Of a DNA stretch of 6,048 nucleotides, positions 1 through 5,774 are shown in pieces. The stretch is from Myxococcales bacterium (lineage in GTDB: Bacteria; Myxococcota_C; UBA6777). A model generated the notes under the pieces. It did not search any database, had not been told where the DNA came from, and saw only the letters and a program-made list of their open reading frames with translations. The DNA is taken from the NCBI GenBank assembly GCA_027005175.1, contig JALTMC010000261.1:1-6048 (forward strand). The letters are read 5' to 3'. Within the stretch, counting starts at the first letter, position 1. Every line of letters starts with the position of its first letter. Made by a program: the position numbers and the translations under genes.

Positions 1-75
1 TACGAGGCCAATGGCTATCTCTATCTGGGTCATATCTATAATCACAGCACTCGTATCGGTCGTTACAAGCTTTGA
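1..75 (+). CDS. C-terminal end of a probable SMP-30/strictosidine-synthase-like beta-propeller protein (partial)
   Basis: Frame 1 is open from the first base and reads 24 residues to a TGA at 73-75. The visible tail includes GYLYLGHIYNHS and ends IGRYKL. This resembles the last blade of six-bladed beta-propeller proteins of the SMP-30/gluconolactonase and strictosidine-synthase-like families, which often close with a 'G-x-L-Y-x-G-S...I-x-R-Y-x-L' strand pair. Members are typically metal-dependent lactonases or esterases, but substrate and metal ligands cannot be judged from so short a piece. The start and almost all of the protein lie outside the window. Oddly, the final codons (AAG CTT TGA) are also the first bases of a 62-bp tandem repeat that continues downstream, so the stop codon itself is duplicated. 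The family call is tentative; that this is a real coding end is moderately likely. Confidence 0.5.
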   Translation, partial: YEANGYLYLGHIYNHSTRIGRYKL

Positions 76-203
76 GGGGGTTCTGTGTGGGACTCTCGAA
101 CACAACAATTCCGGGAAGTTGTCGTAATAAGCTTTGAGGGGGTTCTGTGTGGGACTCTCGAACACAGCAATTCTGGGAAGTTGTCGTGATAAGCTTTGTG
201 GGG
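67..203. repeat. 62-bp tandem direct repeat, two full copies and a partial third
   Basis: Copy 1 is 67-128 and copy 2 is 129-190; they differ at three positions by eye. A third copy starts at 191 (AAGCTTTG) and degenerates after about 13 bases. The period is exactly 62. Each full copy contains a short imperfect stem-loop made by ACAATTC and GAAGTTGT (one bulged base). Copy 1 begins inside the last three codons of the upstream gene. The near identity suggests recent duplication, or a role that tolerates few changes, such as a structured 3' untranslated region. Confidence 0.9.
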
Positions 204-235
204 TGGTGACAAGCTGATGGAGCGACGTCATACGA

Positions 236-255
236 CCCCCGACTGAAGTCAGGGG
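236..255 (-). other. GC-rich stem-loop: possible tatA terminator or IS200/IS605-type end remnant
   Basis: Read on the minus strand, CCCCTGAC and GTCGGGGG pair through 8 bp (one G-U pair) around the tetraloop TTCA. On the plus strand the G-U position becomes a C-A mismatch, so the structure favours minus-strand RNA or DNA. It lies about 60 bases beyond the tatA stop codon and could end that transcript, but no T-run follows. The form AAGCCCC-TGAC-TTCA-GTC-GGGGG resembles the subterminal hairpins of IS200/IS605-family elements as I remember them. No tnpA or tnpB coding sequence is visible, so only a remnant could be present. Confidence 0.4.
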
Positions 256-316
256 CTTGGCATTCCAAGAACAGCAACTAAAACAACATGAAATGGTTGT
301 GTGGATGAGGAGTTTT

Positions 317-589
317 TTAGGATTGACTCTCTTGTTTGTCGTTTTGCTTCATGTTCAGCGTGCTTTTGTTGGGGTCATGAGGAGGGAGAGCGAGAGTCTC
401 TTTTTTTTGTTTCTCTTCTTCTTTGGACTCCTCTTCTTCCTCTTTCTTGGGAGCAATAGCTTTGCGGAAGTTTTTGATACCTTTTCCGAGAGCATCACCA
501 AGTTGAGGTAGTCGAGAGCCACCAAAGAGCACAAGGATTGCGACGATAATGACTAGAACTTCCCCGCCATTCAACATAGCGAAATACAT
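317..589 (-). CDS. tatA: Sec-independent protein translocase subunit, TatA family
   Basis: A 90-residue protein of the TatA/TatB family, the inner-membrane component that oligomerises with TatC to move folded twin-arginine substrates across the cytoplasmic membrane. Visible parts: a short periplasmic N-terminus ([10 protein letters not shown]), one membrane helix at about residues 11-23 ([13 protein letters not shown]), the conserved [10 protein letters not shown] hinge, an amphipathic helix ([12 protein letters not shown]), then a charged tail rich in Glu and Lys. The FG-x-x-x-LP hinge and GKGIxxFRKA helix are typical TatA features, and the length fits TatA rather than the longer TatB. The start at 589 is chosen because GGAGGG sits 6 bases upstream; a longer in-frame reading to 739 has no such site and adds no TatA-like sequence. 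An ATG four codons inside (577) is less well placed. The gene stands alone: no tatB, tatC or Tat substrate is adjacent. The tail coding contains an A8 tract (401-408). Confidence 0.9.
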   Translation of the reverse strand: MYFAMLNGGEVLVIIVAILVLFGGSRLPQLGDALGKGIKNFRKAIAPKKEEEEESKEEEKQKKETLALPPHDPNKSTLNMKQNDKQESQS

Positions 590-595
590 AATATG

Positions 596-601
596 CCCTC
601 C
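596..601 (-). promoter_or_regulatory. Ribosome binding site of tatA
   Basis: GGAGGG on the minus strand lies 6 bases before the ATG at 589. It decides the tatA start against the upstream in-frame ATG at 739 and the internal ATG at 577. Confidence 0.75.
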
Positions 602-900
602 AATAGCGGTATCGCCTTGAGAGTTCGAGGCTTTTTCGGTCTTCTGAACATGGGAACTCCATTCTTGTGGGGCTGGTGTGATGCGCTGTATTCTACATTC
701 CACGTTTGCATTCTTTTCAGAACAGCCGGGATGTACCAAAAAGAACGTACCGAGTCAACCCGGTTGCTCTTGACATAGATCAGATCCAAGAGATCTTGCC
801 TTGTTTCTCGCATCCACCCACTCTCAAAGTATGAATCTTTTCTGGGATGAGTCAAGGGCAAGAATGGGTGAGGTCTCACGATGTTGGGAGGTCTTCAAAA
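602..900. other. Intergenic stretch between the outer-membrane gene and tatA; no supported gene
   Basis: Open frames here (for example a minus frame through 571-879) overlap the tatA start, lack ribosome binding sites and show no recognisable motifs, so I call none. The stretch holds a candidate tatA promoter (730-758), a near-palindrome CAACCCGGTTG at 756-766 next to that promoter's -35, and a small hairpin AGATC-CAAGA-GATCT at 782-796. No tRNA or recognised small RNA was seen. Confidence 0.5.
730..758 (-). promoter_or_regulatory. Candidate sigma-70 promoter for tatA
   Basis: On the minus strand TTGACT (753-758) is followed after 17 bases by TACATC (730-735). The -35 is close to consensus and the -10 is weak. 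The palindrome CAACCCGGTTG at 756-766 overlaps its upstream edge and could be an operator. A nearby TAGAAT (690-695, minus) is a better -10 but has no clear -35. The untranslated leader would be about 130 bases with the first choice. Confidence 0.3.
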
Positions 901-932
901 GAGCCATTCTTCGGGAGGAGGCTTGTTTTTTT
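901..932. terminator. Intrinsic terminator after the outer-membrane protein gene, possibly bidirectional
   Basis: A stem of 9 bp with one bulged A joins 901-910 to 916-924 around the loop TCGGG. On the plus strand it is followed by G and seven T residues (926-932). On the minus strand, the direction of the adjacent gene, it is followed by CTTTTG. It starts within a few bases of the minus gene's stop codon (931-933), so its natural role is ending that transcript. The plus-strand T-run would also stop readthrough into the gene. Confidence 0.65.
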
Positions 933-1845
933 AGAAGAAGAAAGAGAGTTTCATATTGAAGGCACCGACAGTTGCAGGGCCCGCGACGGAGGCAACACCA
1001 GATTCAGGAGAGTGCGGTACGATGACAGAGCCTTCCATGGTGAGGCTGGTAAAGAACCAGACGATACGAGCACCAAAAGACGCACGACTACCGAAGCTGC
1101 CACCAATACTACTTGCGTTGGGTATGGGTTTGAACACAAAGTTACTGCTACCTGTGCTGCCGTCTTCGTTGTCCCCGAAGCTAAGGGGAGTGGGGTCGAG
1201 GACTTGGCTGCTTGCGCGGACAAAGACGAGGCTGTAACCAGCGTATGGGGTAACCGTGAACATTCCCAGAACAGAGAATTGTTTGCTGACCCAGAAGTCC
1301 ATGCTTGCGGTCACTACATCGATGTCGCGAGATGAGAACAATCGATTGACGGAGAGTCGGAAGCCGATGTCTGGGAAGTAGAGTAGGCCTTCATTGAGGG
1401 CCCATTTGAGGGCAAAGCCTGCAAGCACACTGGTGCTGTTGTTGATGAACCCAATACTGCCTTCGACTTCAAAGCTAAAAGGCAGACCTTTGCGCAAGCG
1501 AATGCGTGTGACCATAAGGTAATTGTCAGGGCGTTCATCTTCTACGGCTTTGCGCCAGTGTGGTGTGTTTTCTGGAATGTCAGCAAGAGAGATTGCGACA
1601 CCGAGATCAAAGCCGGAAACTCCGAGCGTTTCAGCGGGGGAGAGCAAGGGCTCTGTGAGGGCAAAGCCGTACTCCATGGCGAGGCTACGGAACTCTGCCT
1701 GTCGGGTGTTGGCGAGCTGCAGGTCTCGGGTTGGGTCGTTGAGATCACGACCATTAAACAAGAAGTGTAGATGAAGATCGTTGGGAAGAGCATGTACCTG
1801 TGATGGTACGATTGTACTGAAGACAACCCAAAACAGGAGAAACAT
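931..1845 (-). CDS. Secreted outer-membrane beta-barrel protein, function unknown
   Basis: A 304-residue protein from the start chosen here. The first 19 residues (MFLLFWVVFSTIVPSQVHA) look like a signal peptide with a VHA cleavage site before LPND. The rest alternates polar and hydrophobic residues in many short strands (for example FSFEVEGSIGFI and VTPYAGYSLVFVRAS) with Gly/Ser/Asn-rich turns. It ends KLSFFF, and a C-terminal aromatic strand ending in Phe is the usual signal for BAM-mediated insertion. This supports an outer-membrane beta-barrel, but I cannot assign a channel, enzyme or adhesin role. The start is uncertain. The frame is open to an ATG at 1956 with no ribosome binding site, a GTG at 1911 has GGGA nearby and would give a positively charged n-region, and the ATG at 1845 has GGGGA about 9 bases upstream and fits the signal peptide best, apart from lacking Lys or Arg before the core. 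The gene is probably monocistronic, with its own promoter and terminator. Confidence 0.75.
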   Translation of the reverse strand: MFLLFWVVFSTIVPSQVHALPNDLHLHFLFNGRDLNDPTRDLQLANTRQAEFRSLAMEYGFALTEPLLSPAETLGVSGFDLGVAISLADIPENTPHWRKAVEDERPDNYLMVTRIRLRKGLPFSFEVEGSIGFINNSTSVLAGFALKWALNEGLLYFPDIGFRLSVNRLFSSRDIDVVTASMDFWVSKQFSVLGMFTVTPYAGYSLVFVRASSQVLDPTPLSFGDNEDGSTGSSNFVFKPIPNASSIGGSFGSRASFGARIVWFFTSLTMEGSVIVPHSPESGVASVAGPATVGAFNMKLSFFF

Positions 1846-1987
1846 GCCGATGTTTCCCCAAGAGGAGTGCTTTTGCCAATTATTCGTTTGATCAGGTCTT
1901 TTCTGAATCACAGGCACATCCCATAACAAAATTGAGTTCTCTAGCCGCTCGTGCATGAAGATGTAAAGAGAGAGCAGATTCGAAACT

Positions 1988-2017
1988 AAGGTACGAGATA
2001 CTTGCAGGGCTTGTCAA
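1988..2017 (-). promoter_or_regulatory. Candidate sigma-70 promoter for the outer-membrane protein gene
   Basis: On the minus strand a perfect TTGACA (2012-2017) is followed after 18 bases by TACCTT (1988-1993). Transcription would start near 1981, giving a leader of about 25 bases to the ATG at 1956, 70 to the GTG at 1911 or 136 to the ATG at 1845. The short repeat CTTGT/ACAAG (2010-2014 and 2027-2031) overlaps the -35. Confidence 0.45.
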
Positions 2018-2092
2018 GAGTCCTACACAAGGGGCAGGGAACCGCAGAGAATATGGAGGCACAACCTTTGCTGAGGGGCTTCGAAATTTTCG

Positions 2093-2122
2093 TTGAATAG
2101 ACCAAAGGAATGAGTCTATACT
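2093..2122 (+). promoter_or_regulatory. Candidate sigma-70 promoter for the unknown protein/acyl-CoA dehydrogenase operon
   Basis: TTGAAT (2093-2098), an 18-base spacer and TATACT (2117-2122). The -10 matches consensus at five of six positions. Transcription would start near 2129, leaving about 144 untranslated bases before the TTG start at 2273. Confidence 0.45.
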
Positions 2123-2260
2123 GTTGTCTCTGTCAGGAAGGTTTGCTCACAAGTGATTCTCATGGTATGCAAAATGGATGGGTAAGCAAGTGGAGGGACG
2201 AAGGATGTCCTGTGTTTCGGGCTGTTGAGGTTGGGTCGTTCTTGGGCCAAATGAATCGAA

Positions 2261-2266
2261 GGGAGA
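2261..2266 (+). promoter_or_regulatory. Ribosome binding site deciding a TTG start
   Basis: GGGAGA lies 6 bases before TTG at 2273. The frame is closed by TGA at 2252-2254, so TTG is the farthest possible common start. The next in-frame starts (GTG 2312, ATG 2315) follow a C-rich stretch with no such site. Confidence 0.55.
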
Positions 2267-2272
2267 AGCATC

Positions 2273-3268
2273 TTGTCGATAGCGACACCGCTTTTAAAAG
2301 TTCCACCCCCTGTGATGGTTGCTTTGTTACAAGCCAATGCACCTGTGGAGTCTGTTTGTCCGTTTGGCTTTTTGTTGCCATCCGACAAGTCTGTGCATAC
2401 GGAAGCCCCCTTGGTCCCTCACCTGGAATGGCTACGACAGAATCAACTCCTCTCTGCGGGTGGTGAGGCCTTAACAACCCGTTGGCAGAGAGCGATGACT
2501 ATCTTGGCTCGTCCATGTCGTCGGATCTGTGTGACAAACTCGGCCGAAGGGAAAGCACATCGGGTGATGTTTGTTTCGGATGGAGAGATGTTGATCTTTG
2601 CGATGTTTGATCGACAGCACTGCCTCATTTCTGAGCCTTTCTCTTACGATGTCTCTGTGGAGCGTTTGCTTCGAACCATCGGTGTTCCTGAAGTTGAGGA
2701 AGAGCAACTTCAGCCTCTTTGTACGAGCCCTGATGTGATGCGGTTAATGGGGGCTTTGGCAGAAGCTGGTTTGGTGGAACGTCCATCCAAAGCTCATGGA
2801 AAAGACAACACTCGGTCTGTGCGTGCTTTGTCGGAACGACGCGCTGAAGAGGTGCTGGGCGATGTTCTCGGCGATCCTGCGATCGGCAGTGCTCTGTTGG
2901 TGGATATGATGGCTGATAAGCTGATTCTAGCCGAGCGGCAAAAGGTCTGGGTCCATCCTCAGTTTGCGCCGTGGCACCGGGCGATTTCATCGGGAGCGAT
3001 GTTGGAGGTCGTGCGTCAGGAGCTGCCTCAAGGACAGCCGTCTTCTGCGTCTCTGGAAAAGCAACGTGGCGTTTTTCTGGGACCTGCGCAGAGGCGTTGC
3101 TTGACATGGCCTAGCCCCAGCCAGCCAGGAGAAGTGATTCTGGCCTACCCAACACACAAACAGCTTCGTCATATCTTGTTGTTTTTGCTAGGTGCTCCAA
3201 ACAACAATGACGCCTCCTTGCAAGAAACCCTTGCACGCTCCAGTCAAAAATTTTCATTTCGTGGATGA
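2273..3268 (+). CDS. Unrecognised cytoplasmic protein with two similar halves
   Basis: 331 residues from a TTG start with GGGAGA upstream. I do not recognise the family with confidence. There is no signal peptide, membrane helix or obvious catalytic motif. By eye the protein has two related halves. Residues 51-139 run from a helix ending NQLLSAGGEAL, through WQRAMTILARP and a strand pair RVMFVSDGEMLIFAMF, to a closing helix SVERLLRTIGVPE. Residues 211-309 run from MMADKLILAE through PWHRAISSGAML and RRCLTWP...GEVILAYP to KQLRHILLFLLGAPN. A helical, charged linker (about 145-210) joins them. This helix-strand-helix duplication is reminiscent of EspG-type chaperone folds, but EspG belongs to actinobacterial ESX systems and no ESX gene is here, so that is only a hint. 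The gene ends 4 bases before the acyl-CoA dehydrogenase start, so the two are probably co-transcribed and perhaps translationally coupled. A regulator, scaffold or chaperone for the dehydrogenase is possible but untested. Confidence 0.75.
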   Translation: MSIATPLLKVPPPVMVALLQANAPVESVCPFGFLLPSDKSVHTEAPLVPHLEWLRQNQLLSAGGEALTTRWQRAMTILARPCRRICVTNSAEGKAHRVMFVSDGEMLIFAMFDRQHCLISEPFSYDVSVERLLRTIGVPEVEEEQLQPLCTSPDVMRLMGALAEAGLVERPSKAHGKDNTRSVRALSERRAEEVLGDVLGDPAIGSALLVDMMADKLILAERQKVWVHPQFAPWHRAISSGAMLEVVRQELPQGQPSSASLEKQRGVFLGPAQRRCLTWPSPSQPGEVILAYPTHKQLRHILLFLLGAPNNNDASLQETLARSSQKFSFRG

Positions 3269-3272
3269 TTCG

Positions 3273-4430
3273 ATGCTCGATCCCTTTTTTTCTCACTTTC
3301 TCGATGAATCTCATCACATCTATTACGAAAATTGCTTGCGCTTTGCCCAACGCGAGATGGCTCCCTATGCGTACGCATGGGAAGAGGCTGAAAGCTTTCC
3401 GATCGAACTCTATCGAAAAGCCGCAGAAGCGGGGATTTTGGGTGTGTGGTTTCCAGAGGAGTACGGTGGTGGAGGTGGTGATATCTTCCACGCGATCGTT
3501 GAGATTGAAGCTTTAATTCGTGGCGGAAGTACAGGGGTTCTTGTTGGGTTGGGTAGTTTGGGTATCGCTCTTCCACCCATTCTTACACTGGGCACGGAGG
3601 AGCAAAAACAACGATGGATCCCACCCGTCTTACGGGGGGAAAAGATCGCTGCTCTCGGTATTACGGAGCCGCAGGCCGGGTCTGATGTGGCAGCGATTCG
3701 AACCCGCGCTGTGCGTGATGGTGACTCGTATATCCTCCATGGTAACAAGATGTTTATCACCAGCGGATCTCGGGCCGATGTTGTCACTGTGCTGGCACGA
3801 ACCAGTGATGAACCTCATAGCGGTCTCACTTTCTTTGTGGTGGAGCGAGGAACCCCTGGTTTCGATTCTTCGAAGACCCTTAAAAAAATGGGATGGCGAG
3901 CCAGTGATACCGCAGAACTGGTCTTTGAACACTGTCGTATCCCCGTCGAAAATCGGCTTGGTGACGAGGGCACAGGGTTTCTCGCTGTTATGAATAATTT
4001 TCAGACAGAGCGTATGGCGCTGGCCGCCTACGGCCACGCTAGCGCAGAGTTCGCTCTGGAGGAATCAGAGCGATATGTGCGAGAACGGAACGTGTTTGGG
4101 CGTCCTGTCATGGGATTTCAGGTAACACGCCATAAGTTGGCCCATATGTCCACCCTTGTGCGTGCCGCAAAGAGTCTCAATTACCAGGTTGCTGCGTCCA
4201 TTCGGCGAGGAGACAATGTTGTTGAGGCTGTGAGTCAAGCCAAGAACTTCTCTGCTGATGTTGCGATGGAAGTGTGTGACCATGCTGTCCAACTGTTTGG
4301 AGGCATGGGATATATGCGAGAAACTCTCGTGGAACGCCTGTTCCGAGATGCTCGCTTGTTACCCATTGGTGGTGGAACTACCGAAATTATGAACGAAATT
4401 ATTTGTCGCACCCGTGGATATGGAAAGTGA
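3273..4430 (+). CDS. Acyl-CoA dehydrogenase, long-chain (ACADL-like) type
   Basis: A 385-residue flavoenzyme that would oxidise acyl-CoA to trans-2-enoyl-CoA using FAD and pass electrons to electron-transfer flavoprotein, the first step of a beta-oxidation cycle. Domains in order: N-terminal helical domain (about 1-120), middle beta domain with signature ITEPQAGSD at 130-138 (flavin and substrate contacts), and C-terminal helical domain with the second signature from Gln340 to Asp359 (Q-x2-GG-x-GY...E...R...D), then GGGTTEIMNE near the end. The Glu376 position of short- and medium-chain enzymes is Gly here. Glu246 in the TER-x-A-L-A segment aligns with the catalytic Glu of long-chain and isovaleryl-CoA dehydrogenases. 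The segment from TERMALAA to HKLAHM also resembles mammalian long-chain enzyme, so the substrate is likely long or branched. The ATG at 3273 is preferred because it gives the usual family N-terminus; a GTG at 3192 would add 27 unrelated residues and overlap the upstream gene. Confidence 0.93.
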   Translation: MLDPFFSHFLDESHHIYYENCLRFAQREMAPYAYAWEEAESFPIELYRKAAEAGILGVWFPEEYGGGGGDIFHAIVEIEALIRGGSTGVLVGLGSLGIALPPILTLGTEEQKQRWIPPVLRGEKIAALGITEPQAGSDVAAIRTRAVRDGDSYILHGNKMFITSGSRADVVTVLARTSDEPHSGLTFFVVERGTPGFDSSKTLKKMGWRASDTAELVFEHCRIPVENRLGDEGTGFLAVMNNFQTERMALAAYGHASAEFALEESERYVRERNVFGRPVMGFQVTRHKLAHMSTLVRAAKSLNYQVAASIRRGDNVVEAVSQAKNFSADVAMEVCDHAVQLFGGMGYMRETLVERLFRDARLLPIGGGTTEIMNEIICRTRGYGK

Positions 4431-4441
4431 ATCGCCCAGAA

Positions 4442-4488
4442 CATGACGACGCATGGTATGCGGCGTTGTGAGCCTCATTCTTCGGGCT
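4442..4488. terminator. Stem-loops between convergent genes, possible bidirectional terminator
   Basis: 4442-4454 pairs with 4458-4470 around the loop GGT: a 13-position stem with one A-G mismatch and two G-U pairs. A second small stem AGCC/GGCT follows (4471-4474 and 4485-4488). The structure lies between the stop codons of the dehydrogenase (4430) and the kinase (4491). Neither side has a convincing T-run, so it may instead be a 3'-end stabilising structure. The inner segment ATTCTTCGGG is shared with the terminator at 901-932. Confidence 0.4.
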
Positions 4489-4490
4489 TA

Positions 4491-5747
4491 TTACTTGCAG
4501 TATGCGGCGTCGTGGGCATCGCGGGGGATTTGTAGGAAGAAGCGGCTACCTTCACCGTATGTACTTTCGACGTAGAGGTCGCCCCCGTGGCTTTTGGCTA
4601 GGCTTTTGCAGAGTGTTAGACCCAAGCCTGTTCCTCGTTCTCCTTCCGTGCCGGGTGTGGTGTGTTTGGTGTCGATACGAAAGAGTTTTTGGAGTTCTTC
4701 CGGTTGAAGGCCACGACCTGTGTCTGTGACGGAGATTTCAATGAGATCTTGGTTTTTGTTTGTGATGGCTTTGGCCGTGATGCTGATTCTTCCATTGCTG
4801 GGCGTAAATTTAACGGAGTTGGTGAGGAGGTTTCGTATGATGGTAGAGACAAAGCCTTTGTCGAGAGATGCTTCTAGGGCCGGGTCTATTTCAACGTTTA
4901 TAGTGAGGTTCTTTTGTCGAATGCTTTCGGAAATCAGCTCAATGGTTTCTTGGACAAGGGCCTGGATGAAGTGTGTTTCGGGTTTGCAGCACCATGAACC
5001 CATTTGCAGGCGGGACCAGTCCAGCAGGTTTTGAAGTAGACGTTGTAATCCTAGTGCGCTACCTTGGAGGCTTCCCGCCAGGCGTTGTAGGCTAGGGTTT
5101 GTAAGCTCGCCGCTCTTGTCTACCAAGGTGTCTGTGGAGAGCACAAAGTTGTGTAGTGGAGCACGTAAATCATGTGCGATGATAGAGAAAAAGCGGTCCT
5201 TGGAGGCATTGAGTTCTTGTAGTTTCTGGGTGCGTTCTGCCACCTTCTCTTCCAGGCTGCGATTTAAGTCTCTAAGTTCTCGAAGTAGCTTTTCATTTTG
5301 TTCTTCAAGGCTATAGGATCTTAAGGCCCGATCCACCGTTAACATCATATCAACGTGATTAAAGGGCTTTGTTATAAATTTATAGATTCGTGCTTCATTG
5401 ATGGAGTCAATGATGGCTTTGACATCGGTGTAACCTGTGAGGATAATTCGTTTGGCTTTGGGGACGATCTCAAGGCTGGCTTTGAGAAACTCAACACCGC
5501 TCATCTTGGGCATTCGTTGATCGCTGATGATAAGGTGGATCTTTTCGTTGTTGTCGTTTGTTTCGAGCAATTCCAGAGCTTGAAAGCCACTCTGGGCCGT
5601 GAGGATCTCATAGTGATCCACCAAAAGGTCAGAGAGCGTCGTAAGATTGTGCTCTTCGTCGTCAACCAGCAAGATGGTATGGGGTTTCTTGGTTAGCTCT
5701 TTGCTCAATGCTTTTTGAATGGCTTTTTTTTTGAACAGAGCGGTCAT
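4491..5747 (-). CDS. Receiver-first hybrid histidine kinase (REC-coiled coil-HisKA-HATPase)
   Basis: A 418-residue soluble signalling protein. Residues about 24-143 form a receiver domain: acidic pair Asp29-Asp30, phospho-acceptor Asp76 in ISDQRMP, Thr104 in LTGYTD and Lys127 in FITKPF. A coiled coil follows (about 146-182). The HisKA helix carries His192 in IIAHDLRAPL, and the ATPase domain shows an N box (Asn306/Asn310 in NLLTNSVKF), G1 box DTGRGL (342-347) and G2 box GTGLGL (372-377). All residues for autophosphorylation are present, so it should be an active kinase. It has no membrane segment, PAS, GAF or other sensor domain, so its input is probably phosphorylation of Asp76 by another kinase, as in phosphorelay proteins with this order. 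The QRMP/TGYTD form of the receiver is also common with HD-GYP and similar outputs. No partner response regulator is adjacent. The start at 5747 has only a weak ribosome site (AAGGA about 12 bases upstream). Codons 6-8 form part of an A9 tract. Confidence 0.93.
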   Translation of the reverse strand: MTALFKKKAIQKALSKELTKKPHTILLVDDEEHNLTTLSDLLVDHYEILTAQSGFQALELLETNDNNEKIHLIISDQRMPKMSGVEFLKASLEIVPKAKRIILTGYTDVKAIIDSINEARIYKFITKPFNHVDMMLTVDRALRSYSLEEQNEKLLRELRDLNRSLEEKVAERTQKLQELNASKDRFFSIIAHDLRAPLHNFVLSTDTLVDKSGELTNPSLQRLAGSLQGSALGLQRLLQNLLDWSRLQMGSWCCKPETHFIQALVQETIELISESIRQKNLTINVEIDPALEASLDKGFVSTIIRNLLTNSVKFTPSNGRISITAKAITNKNQDLIEISVTDTGRGLQPEELQKLFRIDTKHTTPGTEGERGTGLGLTLCKSLAKSHGGDLYVESTYGEGSRFFLQIPRDAHDAAYCK

Positions 5748-5774
5748 CTCTCAACTCATTCCTTTTTGCGGCAT

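Larger units (their letters stand above)
2018..2272. other. Divergent control region between the outer-membrane gene and the acyl-CoA dehydrogenase operon
   Basis: No gene is supported here. A plus frame from 2110 and minus frames across 2116-2477 run into the downstream gene, lack ribosome binding sites and look random. The region carries the plus promoter (2093-2122) and a leader of roughly 140 bases. No riboswitch or T-box structure was recognised in that leader. Confidence 0.5.

Noticed and set aside
317-739. Longer 140-residue version of the TatA protein
   Set aside because: TatA proteins begin immediately before the membrane helix, and the ATG at 589 has a strong GGAGGG site. The extra 50 residues look like translated leader.
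571-879. 102-residue minus-strand frame upstream of tatA
   Set aside because: It overlaps the tatA start in another frame, shows no family features and has no ribosome binding site.
847-1335. 162-residue plus-strand open frame
   Set aside because: It is antisense to the outer-membrane protein gene, has no ribosome site, and its composition looks like a shadow of the real coding strand.
2625-3107. 160-residue minus-strand frame
   Set aside because: It is antisense to the 2273-3268 gene, is Pro/Gln-rich in a way typical of antisense frames, and lacks start signals.
3192-3272. GTG start giving a 412-residue dehydrogenase
   Set aside because: It would add 27 residues with no family similarity and overlap the upstream gene by 77 bases. 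The ATG at 3273 gives the normal N-terminus.
3520-4037. Overlapping frames on both strands (3520-3993 plus, 3630-4037 minus)
   Set aside because: Both are shadows of the acyl-CoA dehydrogenase, whose two family signatures fix the true frame.
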